Below, piece by piece: positions 41,653-51,407 of a DNA stretch of 64,000 nucleotides (its first letter is position 1; each line of letters starts with the position of its first letter). A program made the position numbers and the translations under genes. Origin of the DNA: Bacteroides pyogenes_A (GTDB lineage Bacteria; Bacteroidota; Bacteroidia; Bacteroidales; Bacteroidaceae); the NCBI RefSeq assembly GCF_048595595.1, contig NZ_CP184347.1, one strand, 5' to 3'. The notes under the pieces are model-generated. The model did no database searches. It saw nothing but the letters and a program-made list of their open reading frames with translations, and was not told where the DNA came from.

Positions 41653-44600
41653 ATGAATCATTATACTAACTTAAATTTAAATGCAATGAAAGACTTTTTC
41701 ACTCGGATGAAAATTCCTCAAAAATGGATATGTCTGATAGCTGTTTCTGTTATATCCGGTCAACAGGCTTTTTCTTCAGAGAATTATGTGATGAAAGGTA
41801 TAACTGTTGAGAATGCTATTACACAACAGAAAGGCAAAATGGTTCTCGGTACGGTGGTGGATAAAGATGATCCTATTATAGGAGCCAGCGTTGTGATAAA
41901 AGGTACCAATAAGGGAGTGATTACCGATATGAAAGGAAATTTCAAGTTAGAGATTCCTGTCGGAGCTACTATCGTCATATCTTATATCGGATATAATAAT
42001 AAAGAAATCATTTATAGAGGCGAGTCTACTTTGAAGGTAGAATTAACAGAAGATGTTTTGCAGTTGCAAGAAGTACAAGTGGTAGCTTACGGTGTAACAA
42101 AAAAAATTTCCGTAACAGGTGCCATCTCATCTGTCGGTACGGAAGAAATTTTAAAGTCTCCAGTTTCAAGCATCTCCAACGCGCTAGCAGGGAAAATGCC
42201 AGGACTTTCTACAGTACAACGTACCGGACAACCGGGAGCAGATGATGCGACAATATATGTGCGTGGTGTCGGTTCGTTGACAGAAGGCTTGTCTTCACCT
42301 CTTATATTGGTAGATGGTGTTGAGCGTTCATTCAATCAACTTGATCCGAATGAAATTGAAAATATTTCTATTTTAAAAGACGCTTCATCAACTGCTGTAT
42401 TCGGTGTGCGTGGTGCTAATGGGGTTGTTCTGGTGACAACAAAAAGGGGGCAGGAAGGAAAGCCAAAAATTAATTTTTCTACCTCTTATTCATTACAGAT
42501 GCCTACTCGTATACCAGAATTTGCCAACAGTTATGATTACGCAAGTACATATGTAGATGCCCAGCGCCGAGATGGGATAGAAAGTAATTTTGCTTTTACC
42601 GACGAAGCGATTGAGGCTTACCGGAATCACAGCAATCCTTTAATTTATCCGGATACAGATTGGGTGGATATGCTAGTCAAGGATGTTGCTTTGCAGACAC
42701 AACACAATTTCTCAATTTCCGGTGGGACAAAAGATGCACGTTATTTTGCTTCTTTGGGAGTATTCACGCAAAATGGGCTTTTCAAATCGTTTGAAAAAGA
42801 GTATGATGCTAATTTTGGATATAACCGTTACAATTATCGTATAAATCTCGATTTGGGTCTTACAAAAAACACATTGATGCGTATAAACTTAGGAGGACGT
42901 GTAAACAATAAACGTACGCCAAACTATGAAGGAGAGGATAATATCCAATACTTGTTTCGTGATATTTATTGGGCAATTCCAATGTCAGGGGTAGGTGTTG
43001 TGGATGGCAAATGGATATGGCCTGATACTAAGAAGTTTAATTTACCCGGAGATGTCAGAGATGCACTTTATGCCTATTATGGTTCTGGATATAATACTTC
43101 AGCAGGCGATGTCCTGAATTTTGACTTTATGCTGGAACAAAAGCTAAACTTCATTACTAATGGACTAAAAGCCCATATAAAGGCTTCTTATAATAGTGGT
43201 GTAACTTTAAAAAAAGTACGTAAAACTTCTACTCCTCATTATGAGACGATAGTCAATGAAGAAGGTACGATTAATTTACGCAAAGTTGGAGATAAAACTA
43301 ATCTTCAGTATTCAGAGAGCACAAACCGAAGTAGAGATTGGTATATGGAGGTTGCCGTTAACTACAAACGCGATTTTGGAAATCATCATGTTTCTACTTT
43401 GGCGATGTATAACCAAACAATGAAATATTATCCGGATAGCAACCCTGAGGTGTTTAAATCTATTCCCCGAAGTTATATTGGGTTGGTAGGACGCGCTACT
43501 TATGACTGGAAGACTCGTTATATGGTTGAAATGAATGTGGGCTACAACGGATCGGAAAACTTTGCGCCAGGCAAACGATTCGGTTTTTTCCCTGCGGTTT
43601 CGGCTGGTTGGGTTTTAACTGAAGAAAAATTTATGCAGCCTTTAAAACCATGGTTGAGTTATTTCAAATTTCGCGCCTCTTACGGCATAGTAGGTAACGA
43701 CCGTGTGAGCGGCAACTTCCGTTTCCTTTATCTACCGGACTCCTATAACCCTTCGACCGGCAATTATTATTTTGGGAACACCATTTCTTCTGCTTGGAAA
43801 GGTGCAGTGGAAAGTAAAATGGGTAATCCAGATGTAACTTGGGAAACTTCTGCCAAACAAAACTACGGAGTTGATATCTATTTATTTAGTAATAAACTAA
43901 AAGTAAATTTTGATTATTTTATTGAACATCGTAAAGATATTCTCACTAACCGAAAAGTTTTACCGACCTACTTGGCAGTAAATTTACCCATTGCCAATAT
44001 AGGAAAGGTAGATAATAAAGGCTATGAGTTAAGCATCAATTGGCGAAATAAGATTCATAATTTTAGATACAACTTAGGGTTCAACCTGGCTTATGCTAAA
44101 AATAAGATAGTTTTTCAGGATGAAGTTCCTTACCCTTATGATTATATGAGAAGAACGGGCAAGCCAGTCGGACAACAAATGGGGTATAAATATGACGGTT
44201 TTTTCTCGGAAGAGGATGTAGCAAACTATGCGACTGAACGTGGAAAATCAATTCCAGACCACGGGGCAGGATATACTCCCAAACCTGGCGATGTTAAATA
44301 CAAGGATTTAAACAGCGACCATAAAATAAACCAGTACGATGTCGCCGCTATCGGCTATCCTTCATATCCTCTTCTTACAGGAAGCATTAATTGGGGATTT
44401 TCTTATAAAGGGGTTGATTTTAGTATAACATGGGTTGGAGCTACAAAAGTTTCCCGTCTATTGGATGACATTTTTCGGGAACCGTTTGGAGCTACTAACA
44501 CTCGCTCATTGATGCAATATATGATAAATGATATGTGGACGCCGGAAAAAGGAAACTCCGCTAAAGCACCGACCATCTCGTTTACTAACAAAACAAATAA

Positions 44601-44850
44601 TTACAGAGATTCGGATTTATGGTTACGTGATACTTCCTACTTACGCTTGAAGAATGTGGAGATAGGTTACAACTTCCCGAAAAGAATGCTGAGCAAGATA
44701 AATGTCGGAAGCTTAAGAGTTTTTGCAACAGGATACAATTTGTTGACATTCGACAAATTGAAAATAGTGGATCCGGAATCCCATCCAAGTAGTAATACAA
44801 TGTATCCAGTAATAATGGTAGTAAATATGGGGCTAAAAGCGGGTTTTTAA
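41653..44850 (+). CDS. SusC/RagA-family TonB-dependent outer-membrane transporter
   Basis: This 1,065-aa glycan importer includes a signal segment (KWICLIAVSVISG) that follows an N-terminal extension, so ATGs at 41686 or 41707 may be the true start. The carboxypeptidase-regulatory-like domain has VLGTVVDKDDPIIGASVVIKG (about 70-150). The plug domain has the family segments LQEVQVVAYG, YVRGVGSLTEG and the SusC signature ILKDASSTAVFGVRGANGVVLVTT. A long barrel ends VNMGLKAGF. It pairs with the SusD gene 21 bases downstream to form the bipartite import complex. It is in an AT-rich stretch divergent from the HTCS and was probably acquired with it. Confidence 0.95.
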   Translation: MNHYTNLNLNAMKDFFTRMKIPQKWICLIAVSVISGQQAFSSENYVMKGITVENAITQQKGKMVLGTVVDKDDPIIGASVVIKGTNKGVITDMKGNFKLEIPVGATIVISYIGYNNKEIIYRGESTLKVELTEDVLQLQEVQVVAYGVTKKISVTGAISSVGTEEILKSPVSSISNALAGKMPGLSTVQRTGQPGADDATIYVRGVGSLTEGLSSPLILVDGVERSFNQLDPNEIENISILKDASSTAVFGVRGANGVVLVTTKRGQEGKPKINFSTSYSLQMPTRIPEFANSYDYASTYVDAQRRDGIESNFAFTDEAIEAYRNHSNPLIYPDTDWVDMLVKDVALQTQHNFSISGGTKDARYFASLGVFTQNGLFKSFEKEYDANFGYNRYNYRINLDLGLTKNTLMRINLGGRVNNKRTPNYEGEDNIQYLFRDIYWAIPMSGVGVVDGKWIWPDTKKFNLPGDVRDALYAYYGSGYNTSAGDVLNFDFMLEQKLNFITNGLKAHIKASYNSGVTLKKVRKTSTPHYETIVNEEGTINLRKVGDKTNLQYSESTNRSRDWYMEVAVNYKRDFGNHHVSTLAMYNQTMKYYPDSNPEVFKSIPRSYIGLVGRATYDWKTRYMVEMNVGYNGSENFAPGKRFGFFPAVSAGWVLTEEKFMQPLKPWLSYFKFRASYGIVGNDRVSGNFRFLYLPDSYNPSTGNYYFGNTISSAWKGAVESKMGNPDVTWETSAKQNYGVDIYLFSNKLKVNFDYFIEHRKDILTNRKVLPTYLAVNLPIANIGKVDNKGYELSINWRNKIHNFRYNLGFNLAYAKNKIVFQDEVPYPYDYMRRTGKPVGQQMGYKYDGFFSEEDVANYATERGKSIPDHGAGYTPKPGDVKYKDLNSDHKINQYDVAAIGYPSYPLLTGSINWGFSYKGVDFSITWVGATKVSRLLDDIFREPFGATNTRSLMQYMINDMWTPEKGNSAKAPTISFTNKTNNYRDSDLWLRDTSYLRLKNVEIGYNFPKRMLSKINVGSLRVFATGYNLLTFDKLKIVDPESHPSSNTMYPVIMVVNMGLKAGF

Positions 44851-44871
44851 TTGCTTAAAACAGAAATAGTT

Positions 44872-46710
44872 ATGAAAAAAACAAGAAAATATATTCATCT
44901 GTTGCTACTTTTCTTATATGTGACTTTTACATCATGTGAAGATTTTGCTTTGGGAAATAAGTTTCTTCAAAAACCGCCTAGTGGAGATGTTACTATTGAC
45001 ACTATTTTTTCTACAGGAGAATACGCCCGAAGAGTGTTATGGTATGCTTATTCGAAATTGCCTTATGGCTTTTCGACCGGTTATAATAATTCAACCTCAA
45101 TGCGGATAGGATCAATAGAATCATTAACAGATCTGTCACAATCATATGTCGGTTATGCAGGAGCGGACAAATTATACTATCCAGGACTTTACAACGCAGG
45201 GAGTGAGGATTACTCGGCAGGAGAAAGTCATGCAACCAAATACAACATGTATGCGCGTGACCCATGGAAAGGAATTCGCCATGCGTGGATATTTATAAAT
45301 AATGTGGACAGAGTACCTGACATGACTGCAGAAGAAAAATCTCGCTTAAAAGCAGAAGCTAAAATTACCATCGCTGTGCAATATTCCGAAATGTTGCGCC
45401 ACTATGGAGCATTGCCTATTGTAGATCATGCCATTACACCTAAAGAGATGGATTTGCCGGCTCGTTCAACCTTACAGCAGACAGTAGATTTTACCATTCG
45501 ATTATTGGATGAGGCTATTGCATGTAAAGATTTGCCTTGGGCTTTGCCCGAAGATGACCTGAGCAATGAAAGTGGACGTATGACAAGAGCTTCCGCTATG
45601 GGATTAAAATTGAGAGTACTATTATTTGTTGCTAGCCCATTGTTTAATTCTGATAAACCTTATTTTCCGGGAGAGGCTTCTGACAGATTATTAACTTGGT
45701 TCGGAGAGTATAGTGAACAGCGCTGGAAAGATGCAGCAAAAGCGGGAGAAGATTTCTTCCGAGCTTTGAATCAAGGCGGTTTTTATGCTTTAGTACAAAA
45801 AGAAACGGCAACAAAGAATACATTCCGACAGGCTTTTCAAGATGCATACTATACACGAGGTACTACTGAAAGCCTAATTTCTGTGCGTAGGCATTTTAGG
45901 ACAAATAACATTAATACATTGATGCAAAGTTTGCGTTGGGGAGCCTGGTGTCCTACAAAAGAATGTTTCGATATGTTCCCAATGGCAAACGGCGATGATT
46001 TCGATTGGGATAATCCTGTTCATAGAGCAAATCCTTTTATTAATCGTGATCCTCGTCTGTGTGAAACAATTTTGTTGGATGGTGATGATTTTCAAGGGCG
46101 AAAGGCTAAAGTCTATAAAGTAGATTCTAAAGACAAAGAAAATTATCCAAAGGGTGCGGACTGGGGCTTAAAAGGTTATTTAGACAGCCAAAGTTTAGCC
46201 ACAGGTATTGCTGGGCGCAAATTTGCTCTTGACCGGAAAGGTGAATATACCAACCGTGTAATTCATTGGCCTTATTTGCGTTTGGCTGAAATTTATCTTG
46301 CGTACGCGGAAGCGTTGAATGAATGCAATCGAACGGATGAAGCTTATCAATACATCAATGCAATAAGAAAGCGAGTTGGTTTGCCGGAACTCATCTTGAA
46401 AGGGGAGAAGGATGTAAAAACAGAATTTCGTGAAGCTGTTCTTCGTGAACGTGCCTGTGAGTTTGTATGGGAAGAAAACCGTTTTTTCGATTTGATCCGC
46501 TGGAAACATGAAGCTGATTTTACTAAGCATCTGCATGGAATCAATGTGTACCGCCATAAAATTACCGGAGCATATAAATTCGATTTCCCACAACTGCCGG
46601 AAAGAGCATGGCAAAAACCTGGAGGCTTTTCTGCAAAATGGTATCTAAGTGCATTCCCAGATAAAGAAGTGAATAAAGGGTACGGGCTGATACAGAACCC
46701 AGGGTGGTGA
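44872..46710 (+). CDS. SusD/RagB-family surface glycan-binding lipoprotein
   Basis: This 612-aa protein runs from the ATG at 44872, preferred to the upstream TTG because the signal peptide starts there. The lipoprotein Cys lies in VTFTSC. The alpha-helical TPR-like fold of SusD shows in EMLRHYGALPIVDHAITPKE (about 170-190), RLKAEAKITIAV, and the C-terminal RLAEIYLAYAEALNE and RACEFVWEENRFFDLIRWKH, both standard SusD motifs. It ends with the usual IQNPGW. It caps the preceding SusC-type transporter as the surface lid. The next SusC gene begins 38 bases downstream, which suggests one operon. Confidence 0.94.
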   Translation: MKKTRKYIHLLLLFLYVTFTSCEDFALGNKFLQKPPSGDVTIDTIFSTGEYARRVLWYAYSKLPYGFSTGYNNSTSMRIGSIESLTDLSQSYVGYAGADKLYYPGLYNAGSEDYSAGESHATKYNMYARDPWKGIRHAWIFINNVDRVPDMTAEEKSRLKAEAKITIAVQYSEMLRHYGALPIVDHAITPKEMDLPARSTLQQTVDFTIRLLDEAIACKDLPWALPEDDLSNESGRMTRASAMGLKLRVLLFVASPLFNSDKPYFPGEASDRLLTWFGEYSEQRWKDAAKAGEDFFRALNQGGFYALVQKETATKNTFRQAFQDAYYTRGTTESLISVRRHFRTNNINTLMQSLRWGAWCPTKECFDMFPMANGDDFDWDNPVHRANPFINRDPRLCETILLDGDDFQGRKAKVYKVDSKDKENYPKGADWGLKGYLDSQSLATGIAGRKFALDRKGEYTNRVIHWPYLRLAEIYLAYAEALNECNRTDEAYQYINAIRKRVGLPELILKGEKDVKTEFREAVLRERACEFVWEENRFFDLIRWKHEADFTKHLHGINVYRHKITGAYKFDFPQLPERAWQKPGGFSAKWYLSAFPDKEVNKGYGLIQNPGW

Positions 46711-46748
46711 TAATGAAAAATCATTCAATGAATAAATAAAAACATACT

Positions 46749-49505
46749 ATGAATAAAACTATAAAATTAGTCATGATAAGTTTGTTGGTGTCAGTAAATA
46801 TGTTGGCACAAAAAACAGACAACATACAACAGCAGTACGGACGGGGGATTACAGTGGATCAGAAAGAATCTACAACTGCGGGAGGAACGATAACGGAAAA
46901 ACAATTGCTTCACAAAACAAGCATTAATCCGTCCAATTTGTTGTTTGGAACTATTGCGGGATTATATGTTTTACAAAATGCCGGGAGCTCTTGGGCAGAT
47001 GGTCCCACAATGTATATACGCGGGTTGGGAACAACGAACAGCAAAAGTCCGTTGGTTCTAATTGACGGTTTAGTACGTTCTATATCGGATTTGACGGTAC
47101 AAGAAATAGAAACTGTTACCATTTTGAAAGATGCCGTTGCTTTGGCTTTATATGGAATACGGGGAGGCAACGGTGTAGTTTATGTTACGACTAAACGTGG
47201 AAAAGTAAGAGAACCAGCGATTAATTTTAATTACGAGTTTAACATGGGGACTCCTATTCGTTTACCAGAAATGGTAAATGGATATACCTATGCACAGGCT
47301 TTAAATGAAGGACTAAGGAATGATGGTCTTACCCCCCGCTATGCTCAACGAGAACTAGATGCATTTAGAGATCGAACCTATTCTGACTTTTATCCGGATG
47401 TAGACTGGTGGGGAGAGGCTTTGCGGAACCATAGTTATGGGCATAATGCTAATTTCTCCATTCAAGGGGGCAATGAAAAAATTCAATATTATGCGCAGTT
47501 GAATTATCTTAATGACCAAGGAATTTTGAAACCAGCAAATGACAATGAAGATTATTCCACTCAGTTTAAATTTTCTAAATTAAATATACGAACTAATCTT
47601 GATATACAAGCTACTAAAACAACAAAAGCACAATTGAGTATGTTGGGTAACTTCTCAGAACATAACCGTCCCGGCACACAAATAGATGACATTTTTACGG
47701 CTTTGTATCAAGTTCCCTCAGGGGCATTTCCCATTAAAACAAAGAATGGAATATGGGGAGGCTCTATTATGTATTCTAACAATCCCATAGCTCTCATTTC
47801 CGGTAAGGGATATGCGCGTTCACAAAATCGTGCTTTGTATGCCGATATGAATATTCAACAGGATTTAAATGCTCTTATTCCCGGACTGTCTGCCTCTGTT
47901 CGAGTCGGGCTTGACAGTTATACCAGTTATTGGGACTCAAATATACGAAACTTCGCTTATGAGTCTGCAACAAAGGGTTGGGATGGAAAGGAAGATGAAT
48001 ATAACATATTACGTAATGAGTCTTCTTTAAACTTTACTAGCAATACAGGACAAGTAGTTCGTCGTTTCAATTTTAATGCACAAATAAACTACAAAAAAGA
48101 ATGGGGAGCACATCGACTGAGTTCTGTTATGCTATATGCCATGGACAAGATGAACCGTGACGGACAGAATGCTTCGCGAGCTTACATGGATATGGTTATG
48201 CAGACACATTATAGTTATAAGAATTGCTATTTGCTTGACCTTGCTTTGTCTGGTTCTGCTTCCAGCGTTTTGGAACCGAATCATCGTTGGGGAGTATTTC
48301 CATCAGTAGGGATTGGCTGGGTTCTTTCGGAAGAAGACTGGTTGAAAGGAAAAGACATCAATCTCTTGAAGTTGAAAGTAGCTTATGGTATAGCCGGAAG
48401 AACAGATTTTGGAGTAAACTTGTATAAATATTATATGGGAAGTGGAAGCAGTTATTATTTTAAAGATACTCCGAGTAGTCAGAGTGGAATGAAAGAGAAA
48501 CAAATTGCTGTGGATGGACTAACTTATGAAAAATCACATAAATTAAATGTAGGTATAGACTTCATGGCATGGAAAAAACTTTCATTTATCATTGATGGTT
48601 ATTACGACCATCGAACTGATATATTGGTGGATGGTGGCAATGCTATTTCTTCTGTATTTGGTATGACTGTTCCCAAGCGTAATGATGGAATCGTTGATAA
48701 TTATGGAGTAGATTTAATGGTAGATTGGAATGAACAAGCAGATGTGTTCAGCTATCAAGTGGGTGGACAAATTTCATTCAATCGCAGTAAAATTATTAAT
48801 ATGAATGAAGAGTATCGTCCATATAATTATCTGAAACGTACAGGCCATCGTGTTGGTCAAATATTCGGTTATGAAGTGGAGGGAATTTATAAAAGTCAGG
48901 AAGAAATAGACAAGCGTGAAATAAAACAATATTTGTCCGATGTACGTCCTGGTGATTTAAGGTTCAAAGACCAGAATAATGATAAACGGATTGATCAATA
49001 TGACAAGGTGCCAATAGGCTATAATACTATTTGTCCGGAGATTTATTATGGTTTCAGTTTAGGAGCTAAATACAAAGGTGCAGGCTTTTCAGCCCTATTC
49101 CAGGGAGTAACCAATTATAGTCAAGTGTTAGATACAAGAAGTATCTATCGCCCGTTAGTAAACAATAATACAATCTCCAAGTATTATTGGGAGAATCGCT
49201 GGAGTGAACATACCCCAAACGGGACACTGCCCAGATTAACCGCATTAAGTTCAGAGAATAATTATAATAATAATTCATTGTGGGTAACAAATGCTTCTTT
49301 TTTAAAGCTACGCACATTAGAAATTTATTATCAGTTTCCTGATAAGTGGTTGCGTAAATGGAATGCCATAAAATCCTTGAAGCTTTACATTCGTGGTCAT
49401 GATTTATTTTGTTTGGACAGTATTGATATTGCTGATCCAGAGGCATTGGGAGCCAGCCATCCTGCAATGAAACAATATACTTTTGGTTTTAATTTACAAT
49501 TCTAA
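46749..49505 (+). CDS. Second SusC-type transporter, short form without regulatory N-domain
   Basis: This 918-aa TonB-dependent transporter has a signal peptide ending MLAQ. The mature protein goes almost directly to the plug: TTAGGTITEKQLLHKTS, then YIRGLGTTNSKSPLVLIDG and TILKDAVALALYGIRGGNG. The ~80-residue carboxypeptidase-regulatory-like domain found in the first SusC of this locus is missing, and no TonB-box-type LDEVVVVGYG segment is clear. The barrel continues to a C-terminal FNLQF, so the remainder is full length. Whether it still couples to TonB normally is uncertain. It pairs with the SusD-type gene 15 bases downstream. It is AT-rich like its neighbours. Confidence 0.9.
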   Translation: MNKTIKLVMISLLVSVNMLAQKTDNIQQQYGRGITVDQKESTTAGGTITEKQLLHKTSINPSNLLFGTIAGLYVLQNAGSSWADGPTMYIRGLGTTNSKSPLVLIDGLVRSISDLTVQEIETVTILKDAVALALYGIRGGNGVVYVTTKRGKVREPAINFNYEFNMGTPIRLPEMVNGYTYAQALNEGLRNDGLTPRYAQRELDAFRDRTYSDFYPDVDWWGEALRNHSYGHNANFSIQGGNEKIQYYAQLNYLNDQGILKPANDNEDYSTQFKFSKLNIRTNLDIQATKTTKAQLSMLGNFSEHNRPGTQIDDIFTALYQVPSGAFPIKTKNGIWGGSIMYSNNPIALISGKGYARSQNRALYADMNIQQDLNALIPGLSASVRVGLDSYTSYWDSNIRNFAYESATKGWDGKEDEYNILRNESSLNFTSNTGQVVRRFNFNAQINYKKEWGAHRLSSVMLYAMDKMNRDGQNASRAYMDMVMQTHYSYKNCYLLDLALSGSASSVLEPNHRWGVFPSVGIGWVLSEEDWLKGKDINLLKLKVAYGIAGRTDFGVNLYKYYMGSGSSYYFKDTPSSQSGMKEKQIAVDGLTYEKSHKLNVGIDFMAWKKLSFIIDGYYDHRTDILVDGGNAISSVFGMTVPKRNDGIVDNYGVDLMVDWNEQADVFSYQVGGQISFNRSKIINMNEEYRPYNYLKRTGHRVGQIFGYEVEGIYKSQEEIDKREIKQYLSDVRPGDLRFKDQNNDKRIDQYDKVPIGYNTICPEIYYGFSLGAKYKGAGFSALFQGVTNYSQVLDTRSIYRPLVNNNTISKYYWENRWSEHTPNGTLPRLTALSSENNYNNNSLWVTNASFLKLRTLEIYYQFPDKWLRKWNAIKSLKLYIRGHDLFCLDSIDIADPEALGASHPAMKQYTFGFNLQF

Positions 49506-49520
49506 TTTGGAGAGGCAAAA

Positions 49521-51182
49521 ATGAAAAAAATAGAAATAAAAAATACTCTACTGCTTTTGTTCTTATTGATGACAACAGGATGTGATTTCATGGATTGTGA
49601 TGAGTCTGATAACTTCACAAAACAGGAAGTGCTTGATAGCTATAAACGAGTTAAGCAACTAGTAACAAATGTGTATGGCTTTTTAAAAGCCGATTTCTGT
49701 TCCATAGATGGAGCTATGCTAGATGCGGCTACAGATGATGCTGTCCATATTTACAAGTCTTCCCACATTCAACGGTTTGTAGATGGTACTTGGTCTGCCA
49801 ATAACCTGGTAGATAATGTATGGGGACATTATTATGAAGGAATTCGTGCAGCAAACTTTTATTTAAAAGAAACTGCCGGCTTGACTTTTGAAGAATGGAA
49901 ATATGCAGATGATTATGAGGATATTATGAAAGAGTTTAACAATTACAAGTATGAAGTCCGTTTTCTTAGAGCATACTTCTATTTTGAATTGATCAAGCGT
50001 TATCATAATGTTCCTCTTGTACTGGATGTTTTGACCCAAGATGAGGCTAACAATGTTAAACCTGAAACTTGTGAGAAAGTTGCCAAATTTATTGTGGATG
50101 AATGCTCGGAACTTGCCCATATCTTACCTGTGAATTATGATCATTTCAGCACAAAAGAAAAAGGACGTATCACAAGAACAGCCGCCATGGCATTAAAATC
50201 ACGCGTTACCTTATATATGGCCAGCCCTTTATTTTCAGATAATAGCGAAGAAAAATGGGAAATAGCGGCAGAAGCCGCCTATGATATTATCAAACAAAAG
50301 AATGATTTAGGCTTGGACTTAGTTTCTTACCTCCAAATATTTAATGAAGTTAATAACCAAAAAGCAGAAGTCATATTGTATCGTCCAGTAGGAGAAACCG
50401 GCAACTTTGAGAGAGCTAATTTCCCCATAGGTGTGGAAGGAGGAAACACATCGACTTGTCCAACACAAAATCTGATGGAAGCGTATGACATGGCTAATGG
50501 TGATCCTTTTGTATGGAATAACCAGTCAAATCCCTATGATAATCGCGATCCACGTATGAAATATACAATTGTCTGCAATCAAATGAAATGGCCTGCAAAT
50601 CCTATAGAAATATGGGAAGGAGGAGCTAACGGGATCCCTCTGCAGAATGCAACAAAAACAGGATATTATTTAAAAAAATATGTAAATAATTCGATTAGTT
50701 TCGAGGCTGGTAGCACTGTTACGAAAAAACAACATAATTGGGTATTGTTCCGTTATGGTGAAATTCTGCTTAATTATGCAGAAGCCATGATTAATGCTTT
50801 TCATGATCCTGACTATAAAGATGCTAATTATGAAATGAGTGCACGTGAAGCGGTAAATTTGATTCGTGGACGCACAAGCGTTGAACTACCGGGATTTCCA
50901 TCAGGTATTACCGAAGATAATTTTGTGAAACGTTTAAAAAATGAACGCCGAGTGGAACTGGCATTTGAGGGACATCGCTTCTGGGATGTACGCCGTTGGA
51001 AAGAACTTGAAAAGACAGCTAATATATACGGTGTAAAAATAACAAAGAACGACGATGATACATTTAATTATGAAAAAATATTACTTGAGACTCACAAAAT
51101 AACGGATAATATGTATTTCTATCCCATATCCAACACTGAACGTTTCAAAAATCCTAATCTGAAGCAAAATCCAGGATGGTGA
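49521..51182 (+). CDS. Second SusD/RagB-family lipoprotein
   Basis: This 553-aa protein has a signal peptide ending MTTGC (Cys21). SusD features include VRFLRAYFYFELIKRYHNVP (about 150-170), the TPR-like central part (GRITRTAAMALKSRVTLYMA) and the C-terminal motifs LFRYGEILLNYAEAM and RRVELAFEGHRFWDVRRWK, ending LKQNPGW. It follows the short SusC by 15 bases and is the last gene of the AT-rich PUL. The tandem SusC-SusD-SusC-SusD layout suggests either two ligand ranges or a duplicated, diverged pair. Confidence 0.94.
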   Translation: MKKIEIKNTLLLLFLLMTTGCDFMDCDESDNFTKQEVLDSYKRVKQLVTNVYGFLKADFCSIDGAMLDAATDDAVHIYKSSHIQRFVDGTWSANNLVDNVWGHYYEGIRAANFYLKETAGLTFEEWKYADDYEDIMKEFNNYKYEVRFLRAYFYFELIKRYHNVPLVLDVLTQDEANNVKPETCEKVAKFIVDECSELAHILPVNYDHFSTKEKGRITRTAAMALKSRVTLYMASPLFSDNSEEKWEIAAEAAYDIIKQKNDLGLDLVSYLQIFNEVNNQKAEVILYRPVGETGNFERANFPIGVEGGNTSTCPTQNLMEAYDMANGDPFVWNNQSNPYDNRDPRMKYTIVCNQMKWPANPIEIWEGGANGIPLQNATKTGYYLKKYVNNSISFEAGSTVTKKQHNWVLFRYGEILLNYAEAMINAFHDPDYKDANYEMSAREAVNLIRGRTSVELPGFPSGITEDNFVKRLKNERRVELAFEGHRFWDVRRWKELEKTANIYGVKITKNDDDTFNYEKILLETHKITDNMYFYPISNTERFKNPNLKQNPGW

Positions 51183-51280
51183 TTGTTGTAAACAGCGTCT
51201 TTATAAGTAGGGATATTCAGTAAATGTACTCAACTTTGAAACCGAAACTATCTTAAGTCTGCAGAAAAATGACGTCCATA

Positions 51281-51327
51281 AAAAACACAGCCGGAGCGGA
51301 TTCTTTGCGAATCCGTCCCGGCTGTGT
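51281..51327 (-). terminator. Terminator hairpin between convergent SusD genes
   Basis: ACACAGCCGG (51285-51294) pairs with CCGGCTGTGT (51318-51327), with GCGGATT/AATCCGT extending the inner stem. A plus-strand A-run precedes it, which is a T-run on the minus strand. It therefore ends the minus-strand SusC/SusD operon and may also block read-through from the plus-strand PUL. Confidence 0.8.
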
Positions 51328-51407
51328 GCCTTTACTCATATCATCATCGACTTCCCCGTACACGTCCGGACAAGCTGTAACCGCCCCGCAGACGCGAAAG
51401 GAAATAA

